Source of the DNA: Candidatus Latescibacterota bacterium
GTDB lineage: Bacteria > Latescibacterota > MVCY01 > DTYK01
NCBI GenBank assembly: GCA_012961925.1
Contig: DTYK01000303.1
Coordinates: 1-5,028 of the forward strand
Reading direction: 5' to 3'
DNA length: 5,028 bases
The translations under genes were made by a program, and so were the position numbers. A model generated the notes under the pieces. That model ran no database searches and was not told the origin of the DNA. It saw only the letters and a list, made by a program, of their open reading frames with translations. Shown piece after piece: positions 1-4,758 of the stretch (position 1 is its first letter; each line of letters opens with the position of its first letter).

Positions 1-1
1 C

Positions 2-586
2 ACCACCGTGGTATTTAATACTACCAATCCATGCCTTCATGCTGGGCGAGTAGACGACCGGACTGAGTCCGGACTCCTCAGGAGCCGCAAGAAAGAGATT
101 ACGGATGCGCTCTGACATCCCACGTAACCTGGGTTCCTTCCATTTGGCACCGAAATGATCCAAGCCATAAGCGGTGCGAAGGTTGTTGTTCCAGGCCTGA
201 AACCAGATGCCATCAGGATAGAGTCGGGCCTGGGCGCTTAGTTCTCCAGGAATTATACCTCCACAAGACTCTCCAGCGAGGGTGAACTCGCGCCATTCCG
301 TGGCTGCCATCGTCCGGCAGGCCTCCCGACAGAAGGACTCGAGGGCCTCCCTGAGGGAAGGCCTCTCTCGTTTGGTCTTCCGGCGCTGCTGAGCAACGGC
401 AGGACCCCCTTCGCCTCGATGGCCTAATCCCATAGCCGGGATTGCATAGCGTTCCCACAAGGAGCGCACGATCCGGCGGAAGCTCCCTTGAAGCGGAGCC
501 TGCCCATCTATAAAAAGCGAATATCCGAAACGGAGAGCACCCCCCTCAAAAGGCCTAACCTCCTCAGGGATATATCGATTCTTTAA
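2..586 (-). pseudogene. 3' part of an unrecognised, possibly six-hairpin glycosidase-like protein; no start, runs off window
   Basis: Reading down from about 586, one minus-strand frame stays open to position 2, giving about 195 codons without a stop. It looks like real protein: near the start are ‘RPFEGGALRFGYSLFIDG’ and ‘SLWERYAIPAMGLGH’, later ‘REACRTMAATEWREF’, ‘DGIWFQAWNNNLRTAYGLDH’ and ‘ERIRNLFLAAPEESGLSP’. The Trp/Asn/Arg-rich helix pattern resembles (alpha/alpha)6-barrel carbohydrate enzymes, but I do not recognise the family with certainty. The frame has no convincing start or ribosome binding site. It begins inside the last codons of the methyltransferase gene in another frame, so it appears to be the downstream part of a gene joined there. 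An 81-codon open frame at 213-458 is a shadow of it. The end lies outside the window. Confidence 0.55.
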
Positions 587-1469
587 GCATCTTGAGGTCC
601 ATGCCGATGGAGGGCTGAATTCCATGCCAGCCGTCGATCCCGGTTTCGATCAACATGTCCATTATCGGCAGGATATTTCCATCTGTATGCTTTATGATAA
701 ATTTGCCTCTCGCATGGGCAGCCTCGACCATATGCCTGATGGAGGGGAAGATAAACTCCCGGAAGTGCTGGGGCGACATCATAGGGCCCTGGGCAGAGGC
801 AAAATCCGAACCCGGCAATACAGCGTCGCAGCCTTCATCCAACAGGAGGTTGTTGATCTGAATGGCTCGTTCTGTTGCAATGTGAGTGGCACGCTTAACG
901 AACTCAGGTTCGGTGATCATTCGCATTAAGAAACTGGCCATTCCGCCTGTGCACGGAAATGAACCATCACCACCCCGTCCCAGGATGAAGTGGGTGCCAC
1001 CCAATTCTTTGACAACATGGCGTACCAGTTCCAACTCAGAATCGTCCGGCTCGAAGGGCTCCGGTTCTTTTAGGTCATCCATGGCCGCTTCTCTTTCACT
1101 GATGCAGATCGGCGAGCCACCCGACTGCGGCGAATATCTCCAAATTCGGCCCTCTTCGTCCTCCCAGGTATACCTGTCGATAAACCTGGGCTTTCTGACC
1201 TCGGCTTTCTTGCTCGGCACCAAAAAGACCGGGACAAAATCTAATTCGAACTTACGGACCAGAGCCACGATGTCCCGTTTATAACTCTCCACAACCTCAT
1301 CCCTATGACCTTCCCACAGGGCCACCATCTCGCGCCACTTTGCGCGATAGAAGGTCCGTCTCCCAAGGGTCAGTTCGGTAATGGGATAATCAATCCCGAT
1401 CTCACCCGTAGGAACCCGATCGGGCTCTTCATGACAGAGGGCTCTGATCACCCGCTCTTTAGGAATCAA
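564..1469 (-). CDS. UroD-family (MtaA/CmuA-like) methyltransferase, C-terminally truncated
   Basis: The product is 301 residues and belongs to the uroporphyrinogen decarboxylase-like superfamily. Family signs are the N-terminal ‘PKERVIRALCHEEPDRVPTG’, the middle ‘MITEPEFVKRATHIATERAI’, ‘DAVLPGSDFASAQGPMMSP’, ‘FIIKHTDGNILPIMDMLIE’ and ‘GIDGWHGIQPSIGMDL’. Divergent members move methyl groups to or from corrinoid proteins or coenzyme M; true haem UroD is unlikely here. His261 sits where MtaA-type enzymes carry a zinc-binding His-x-Cys, but the Cys is Asp (HTD), so metal use is uncertain. The TTG at 1467-1469 is preferred because AGGGGGG lies 6 nt upstream; the frame could extend 8 codons to a TTG at 1493. 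Members usually have about 340-370 residues. This one stops right after ‘DLKMLKE’, where about 50 more residues are expected, at a join to another frame. Its body shows no other damage. It may once have been co-transcribed with the GH2 gene 79 bp upstream. Confidence 0.8.
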   Translation of the reverse strand: MIPKERVIRALCHEEPDRVPTGEIGIDYPITELTLGRRTFYRAKWREMVALWEGHRDEVVESYKRDIVALVRKFELDFVPVFLVPSKKAEVRKPRFIDRYTWEDEEGRIWRYSPQSGGSPICISEREAAMDDLKEPEPFEPDDSELELVRHVVKELGGTHFILGRGGDGSFPCTGGMASFLMRMITEPEFVKRATHIATERAIQINNLLLDEGCDAVLPGSDFASAQGPMMSPQHFREFIFPSIRHMVEAAHARGKFIIKHTDGNILPIMDMLIETGIDGWHGIQPSIGMDLKMLKESIYP

Positions 1470-1475
1470 CCTTAA

Positions 1476-1482
1476 CCCCCCT
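1476..1482 (-). promoter_or_regulatory. Ribosome binding site of the methyltransferase gene
   Basis: The minus strand reads AGGGGGG, followed by 6 nt (TTAAGG) and then TTG at 1469. This spacing decides the start in favour of the internal TTG over the TTG at 1493, which has no purine-rich stretch at a suitable distance. Confidence 0.55.
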
Positions 1483-1524
1483 CTCAGATTCAAAGTTTAT
1501 GTCATCACTTTAATTCTAACGCTG

Positions 1525-1534
1525 CCCTCCTTTT
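1525..1534 (-). promoter_or_regulatory. Orphan Shine-Dalgarno-like sequence with no gene behind it
   Basis: The minus strand reads AAAAGGAGGG, a near-perfect anti-16S match, 13 nt after the GH2 stop. No start codon lies at 5-12 nt. The nearest are a GTG 16 nt downstream and the overlapping-range ATG that gives ATG ACA TAA. It may be the leftover start region of a lost gene, or of an earlier arrangement of the methyltransferase gene, or chance. Confidence 0.35.
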
Positions 1535-1547
1535 ACAGCTATCCGGT

Positions 1548-2640
1548 TCATCTGCCCTCTCCCCTGCCCTGTTGAAAGACCTCCTTCACCACCTTCGCCG
1601 CCAGCTTAGGCTCTTTGATACGGTTAAGTACCCCCTTACGGTTCTGCATTATACGAAAAGATGATTGGGAGGTACGAAAATCCGATAGATTCCAGATCAC
1701 AAAGCCGATGACGAAATCCTTCTTGTGCAGCATCTCGATAGTCTTCCGAATAGATTCTGCCTGGTACTCCTCTGTCTACATCTCCGGAGGATCGGAGTGG
1801 AGTCCGGAAATGGCACCGGCCCCAAATTCGCCCACCATGATGGGCTTGCGATGCTTCCGATACAGGAGATCGATGATCTTGGAGAACTTCTCCACTCCTA
1901 CGTCGAGTTGGCCGAAGTTATCATACCAGCCGGGGTAGTTGTGGATATCCATGATGTCGGAATCGCCTACGGCCAGATCCTCGATGATCGCCTCACCCTT
2001 TTTATCCGGATCGCCCGCCCAGTCGAAATCGCAGCCGCAGAACATCACCGGCCTGGTAGGGTCAAGAGTACGGGCGTGGTCCATCAATTGCCTCACGAAT
2101 TCCGCTACTTCTGGTATCCTATTCGCCGGCTCGTCCCCCACACTCCAGATCACCACCGAGGGATGGTTCCGATCCCGGCGGATTAGCTCCTCCAACATCT
2201 GCTTCCCTCTTTGTCTGACCTTCTCCTGACCTTCCCGTTCCGCATTTCCGCCCAGGAAACAAAACTCATCGATGACCATCAGTCCAAGCCTGTCTGCAAG
2301 CTCATAGGTCTCCCGGCAGTGCGGATAGTGGGAGGTGCGAAAGATATTGGCACCCATTCTCTTTAGGGTGTCAAGTTCTCGCCGTAGTACTGCTCCTTTA
2401 ACGGCCTTGCCTAAAATGGGGAAACACTCGTGACGACTGAAACCCTGAAGATAGATCTTCTCATCGTTAACGTAAAAGCCGTCGCTTTTCACCTCCACCT
2501 TACGTATGCCGATATCCATCTCCCGGGCATCCACCAACCGGCCATCCCTCAGCCTGACCCTTCTCAAGAGGATCAATATGAAACTTCCAGTATCCAGAGA
2601 GATCAAAATAGCAGCGTGTCCGACCCTCTATCCTCTCCAT
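1548..2640 (-). pseudogene. GH2 beta-glucuronidase, broken by internal deletion/frame change and an amber stop
   Basis: Family GH2 beta-glucuronidases hydrolyse terminal beta-glucuronides. The true start is ATG 2640, giving the typical opening ‘DLSGYWKFHIDPLEKG’, but this frame stops at 2500-2502. From about 2555 another frame carries the rest: ‘MDIGIRKVEVKSDGFYVND’, ‘FSRHE’, ‘GANIFRTSHYP’, ‘RDRNHPSVVIWSVGDEP’ (acid/base Glu, codon 2130-2132), ‘YPGWY’ and ‘IMVGEFGAGAISGLHS’ (nucleophile Glu, codon 1827-1829). After ‘DPPEM’ an in-frame TAG (1776-1778) interrupts, and the same frame continues ‘TEEYQAES...’, ‘IWNLSDFRTSQ’, ‘NRKG’ to TGA at 1548. The N-x-K pair (1635-1643) is the uronic-acid recognition signature that separates beta-glucuronidases from beta-galactosidases. 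About 364 codons remain where the family has about 600. Missing is most of the N-terminal jelly-roll and the Ig-like domain. The usual Asn before the acid/base Glu is Asp. As written, no working enzyme can be made. Confidence 0.85.
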
Positions 2641-2646
2641 GGTCTT

Positions 2647-2656
2647 CCTCTCCTTT
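2647..2656 (-). promoter_or_regulatory. Ribosome binding site of the GH2 gene
   Basis: The minus strand reads AAAGGAGAGG, 6 nt before ATG 2640. This fixes the original start of the beta-glucuronidase gene and shows that the short ‘GYWKF’ N-terminal piece is the genuine 5' end of the gene, not chance coding in another frame. Confidence 0.7.
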
Positions 2657-2663
2657 GCCAATG

Positions 2664-2811
2664 TTAAAGGTTATTATTCAGATGAATGCCAGTCTCATAG
2701 ATGACGTTAAACCCAACTTTGACAGCAGGATTTCTAAGTCCTCTTCAATATCAGGCCTGTCGAAGTTGGGTTAATCTCGATAGGAAAAACTCAGTCCCCA
2801 TCTGACGCAGG
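2664..2811 (-). other. Spacer between regulator and GH2 gene with leftover protein-like tails
   Basis: No start codon or ribosome site for a gene is seen here. Two overlapping minus frames look protein-like: one reads ‘PNFDRPDIEEDLEILLSKLG’ and stops soon after; the other reads ‘GLRNPAVKVGFNVIYETGIH’ and ends in TAA at 2664-2666, just before the GH2 ribosome site. The second is placed like the C-terminal tail of an upstream operon gene whose body is gone. I recognise neither. The stretch also holds the inverted repeat ACCCAACTT (2711-2719) / AAGTTGGGT (2763-2771), with a 43-nt loop and no U-tract. Confidence 0.35.
2711..2771. repeat. 9-bp inverted repeat ACCCAACTT / AAGTTGGGT
   Basis: The arms are at 2711-2719 and 2763-2771 and match perfectly; they extend to about 12 bp if one extra base is allowed (TTAAACCCAACTT against AAGTTGGGTTAA). 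The 43-nt loop is long for a terminator and no T-run follows. It could be a paired regulatory site in front of the GH2 gene, or chance. Confidence 0.4.
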
Positions 2812-3009
2812 TTACCGCAGAACATAAAAGGTGGATTTGCCCTCTCCCAGTCTCTCTATCAATTTCAAGCTTAATAGCTTCGTCAAATACTTATTCGCTG
2901 TACCCCTGCTCACCTCGAGCATCCTCTGGACCTCGCCACTTGTTATTCTCCCGTTCTTTCTCATATGCTTCATCATTGCCTTCTCTTTTTCGTTCAGTTC
3001 CCGGATCAT
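2812..3009 (-). CDS. Small winged helix-turn-helix DNA-binding protein
   Basis: The product is 65 residues beginning ‘MIRELNEKEKAMMKHMRKNG’. Residues 5-30 form the first helices, ‘ITSGEVQRMLEVSRGTANKYL’ (about 22-42) is the helix-turn-helix, and ‘LIERLGEGKSTFYVL’ is the wing hairpin. It resembles the winged-helix domain found at the C-terminus of AlbA_2/RecG-like regulators and in stand-alone MarR/ArsR-like proteins. It probably binds DNA as a dimer and regulates nearby genes. ATG 3009 is chosen because AGGGA lies 6 nt upstream and a promoter lies 70 nt upstream. A longer reading from a GTG at 3138 would run through that promoter and gives no family-like residues. It stands between the isomerase and the GH2 gene, so a role as local regulator is inferred. 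It could also be the surviving C-terminal domain of a larger protein, but it has its own promoter and ribosome site. Confidence 0.7.
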   Translation of the reverse strand: MIRELNEKEKAMMKHMRKNGRITSGEVQRMLEVSRGTANKYLTKLLSLKLIERLGEGKSTFYVLR

Positions 3010-3079
3010 ATCCTTTCCCTGAAGGCCGACATCACACTCCTGTTTGTTGCATACGAGGATATTCTGTGATCTGGATAAA

Positions 3080-3108
3080 AACATAGCATGACCGGTATTA
3101 AAAGTCAA
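3080..3108 (-). promoter_or_regulatory. Sigma70-type promoter for the small regulator
   Basis: On the minus strand TTGACT (3103-3108) and TATGTT (3080-3085) are separated by exactly 17 bp. That is 5 of 6 matches to the -35 consensus and 4 of 6 to the -10. Transcription would start near 3073, about 64 nt before the ATG at 3009. It is the only good promoter I find in the window. Confidence 0.7.
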
Positions 3109-3125
3109 GCTTTTTTGACCGGTCA
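3089..3125. promoter_or_regulatory. Two operator-like TGACCGGT sites flanking the -35 box
   Basis: TGACCGGT occurs at 3089-3096 and 3116-3123, 27 bp apart. The second is part of the perfect 10-bp palindrome TGACCGGTCA (3116-3125). The first is an imperfect copy of it and lies inside the promoter spacer. A protein bound at both would cover the -35 box from either side, as in simple repression. The neighbouring winged-helix protein is the natural candidate (autoregulation), which is inference. Confidence 0.5.
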
Positions 3126-3164
3126 CGACGTTACGCACGGACTCTGATATGTATGCCGCATCCT

Positions 3165-4019
3165 TTATCCTTCAAGCGTCCTCAAAAGACCCTTCAAAAA
3201 TGCCAATCCCTCCTTCAAACCGATATCTGGGTCAGGCAGGCGTTCTGTGGACTGCCTCCCCCTCTGATATTCCATCGCCAAAAACCCCTCATATCCCGCT
3301 TCATATAGCAGTCTTAATATGTTTCCCCAGGGGATCACCCCTCTGCCGATCACGGTGTCCGCATAACGGCCGTCTTTCAGGAGCAACTGATCCTTCATGT
3401 GGACATAGGCGATGTAATCCTTCTGGATATGGAAATTGCTTTCCACGTCCTGCTCCCCGGCGTAAACGATGAGATTCGAGGGATCATAGAGGATGCGGAC
3501 GTTCTCCCGATCCACCGCCTTCACCAGATCTACGGTCTGCTGTGCCGTGACGGTGATGGTCATCGGATGGTTCTCCACCAATAGCGTCACGTCGAACTCC
3601 TCTGCAAATCTGCTCAGGTCCTGGTAGGCCTCGACGGCCAATTGGAAGCCTCGCTCTCCCTCGGCTATCCCTTCTCCTGTGTCTCTGCCGGGGAAGACCC
3701 TGACCTGTTTGCAGTCCAGGTCCTTTGCCAGTCGGATGTGTTCCTGCACCTGGCGCATCGTTTCCCGACGGACTGCAGGGTGCAGCGAGGTAAAACCGGC
3801 CTCCCCTCCGGCATAACAGGCCAGATTGGAGATCACCAGCCCCTTATCCTGCGCGTAAGCGGCGATCTCTCGTCGGCGTGATACCGCGGTCTCGATGGTG
3901 ACGCCGGAGAGGTCGTTACAGCCGATGTCCATCCCGTCGAAACCCAGGCTAACGAAAAGGTCGATGGCCTCCTCGGTGCTGTAGCCGTAGGTGGCATTGG
4001 TATGTCCTGAGAACTTCAT
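3165..4019 (-). CDS. Sugar phosphate isomerase/epimerase-like TIM barrel (xylose isomerase-like)
   Basis: The product is 284 residues, full length for the xylose isomerase-like / AP endonuclease 2 superfamily. It starts ‘MKFSGHTNATYGYSTEEAID’ (strand 1) with ‘GFDGMDIG’ at 26-33. The metal-binding set is visible: Glu149 (‘LLVENHP’), Asp179 (‘ILYDPSN’), His207 (‘YVHMKD’) and Glu250 (‘LAMEYQRG’). ‘GRGVIPWGNIL’ (225-235) is the usual loop before the last strand. Such enzymes catalyse ketose epimerisation, aldose-ketose isomerisation or inosose dehydration in the cytoplasm; the exact substrate cannot be read from the sequence. ATG 4019 is preferred over a TTG at 4022 because AGAGGAG lies just upstream at 4024-4030. 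It ends in TAA at 3165. It is the one clearly intact enzyme gene in the window, following a broken gene by 28 bp and separated from the regulator by about 155 bp holding its promoter. Confidence 0.85.
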   Translation of the reverse strand: MKFSGHTNATYGYSTEEAIDLFVSLGFDGMDIGCNDLSGVTIETAVSRRREIAAYAQDKGLVISNLACYAGGEAGFTSLHPAVRRETMRQVQEHIRLAKDLDCKQVRVFPGRDTGEGIAEGERGFQLAVEAYQDLSRFAEEFDVTLLVENHPMTITVTAQQTVDLVKAVDRENVRILYDPSNLIVYAGEQDVESNFHIQKDYIAYVHMKDQLLLKDGRYADTVIGRGVIPWGNILRLLYEAGYEGFLAMEYQRGRQSTERLPDPDIGLKEGLAFLKGLLRTLEG

Positions 4020-4023
4020 CAAA

Positions 4024-4030
4024 CTCCTCT
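4024..4030 (-). promoter_or_regulatory. Ribosome binding site of the isomerase gene
   Basis: The minus strand reads AGAGGAG, then 4 nt (TTTG) and ATG 4019. It supports the second of two adjacent start codons (TTG 4022, ATG 4019). Confidence 0.6.
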
Positions 4031-4047
4031 GCTTTGCCTTGCCATAG

Positions 4048-4251
4048 CTATTCAGAGTCAGGAAAAATCATGGGAGGGGGCAGGTTGTCAGCTACCTGCT
4101 CCGGGTTCGTTGTGAGGTATTGTCAAAAGTCTAACCACAGATTCATCCCGTTGGATAGTAAACATCTAACCGCACGGAGAATTAAATTTTGCTCTGTGGG
4201 TCCTTCCGCTTCGCCTATTCCATATTCCCACTCCAAAAGGAATTTGTAGCC
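4048..4251 (-). pseudogene. C-terminal fragment of an unrecognised protein, interrupted by TGA
   Basis: From about 4251 a minus frame reads ‘KFLLEWEYGIGEAEGPTEQN’, then ‘LILRAVRCLLSNGMNLWLDF’, hits TGA at 4123-4125, and continues in the same frame with ‘QYLTTNPEQVADNLPPPMIF’ to ‘PDSE’ and TAG at 4048-4050. Both sides look like one protein, and Trp fits the stop (‘LDF[W]QYL’), so a TGG to TGA change is the simplest reading. There is no start codon with a ribosome site. The 5' end overlaps the tail of the preceding glycosidase-like frame in a different phase. I do not recognise the family. The stop lies 28 bp before the isomerase ATG, as expected of an upstream operon gene. Confidence 0.5.
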
Positions 4252-4753
4252 TTATCCGTATATCGTCTTGAGGAACAGGTGCCTGCGTCTTTGAGGCCCC
4301 GACGAGGTTGACCAGATGGAGAATAAATGCCCGGTCCTTCCGGTAGGCGGACACAAGCACACCCTCAAGATAATTTTCAACCTGAATGCACCCATCAGAG
4401 ACGGCCTGCGCATCAAATAGATAATCTTCCCAACACTTTAGAAATCGGTAATAGGCACGCAGGGCCTCCGATACTTCGGGTACGGTGTAGATGGACGTCG
4501 TCCCTAGCCCGGTCTGTTTCGGATCAATGCTCACCTCTTGCGCCCAGACCATGGGCCGTCCCCCGCTGGCGATCGTGGAAGCGATGACCAGCTTACGCCC
4601 CGGGACCGTCTCCTCAAAGGGCTCTCCGATCCCCAGCGGAAGCACCACCCACTCGGGTTTCCCCCCGCTTTCCTCACGGAAGGCGGCCTGACAGTAGCAG
4701 CAGTAGCAGGATGGCCCTATAAAGGAGTAGAAATTGAGGTTATCTAAAAACAT
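4166..4753 (-). pseudogene. Glycosidase-like protein with C-x-C-x-x-C motif, mosaic remnant
   Basis: The open frame gives 195 residues from an ATG that is probably internal: codons upstream of it (GTA GAC GGG) give ‘VDG’ before ‘MFLDNLNFYSFIGPSCYC’. The ‘DG-x-FLDN...GPSCYC-x-x-C’ pattern (Cys16, Cys18, Cys21) resembles the TIM-barrel part of poorly characterised glycoside-hydrolase-like proteins. ‘FEETVPGRKLVIASTIASGG’ with ‘RPMVW’, then ‘EALRAYYRFLK’ resembles their later part, and ‘RAFILHLVNLVG’ their C-terminal beta domain. Such proteins normally have several hundred residues, so blocks appear to be missing near ‘AFREESGGKPEW’ (about residue 29) and ‘AQAVSDGCIQVE’ (about residue 121). From about residue 174 the frame is probably out-of-phase reading of the next fragment. 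No ribosome site precedes the ATG. Confidence 0.55.
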
Positions 4754-4758
4754 CCCGT

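Noticed and set aside
213..458. 81-codon minus open frame beginning MGTLCNPGYG
   Set aside because: It is a shadow of the longer protein-like frame that runs from about 586 to 2 in another phase; its composition (Arg/Gly/Pro/Ser-rich) is not protein-like.
886..1284. 132-codon plus-strand open frame, with other plus-strand frames at 624-929, 1725-2186, 2430-2774 and 3149-3881
   Set aside because: All lie antisense to recognised minus-strand genes or fragments and show no motif, ribosome site or sensible composition.
1776..1778. Pyrrolysine or reassigned TAG in the GH2 gene
   Set aside because: Nothing in the window supports recoding; the gene carries a second, independent lesion, and the expected residue is aromatic. 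It remains open to a genome-wide test.
2560..2606. Start of the GH2 gene at TTG 2606
   Set aside because: The first 16 or so residues are out-of-frame reading of the true N-terminus; the real start is ATG 2640 with a strong ribosome site.
3100..3122. Weak hairpin GTCAA-AAAAGC-TTGAC followed by TTTT as an isomerase terminator
   Set aside because: The stem is only 5 bp with little G/C, and it overlaps the -35 box of a better-supported promoter.
3010..3138. N-terminal extension of the small regulator from a GTG at 3138
   Set aside because: These codons cover the promoter and operator-like repeats, give no family-like residues, and a good ribosome site precedes the ATG at 3009.
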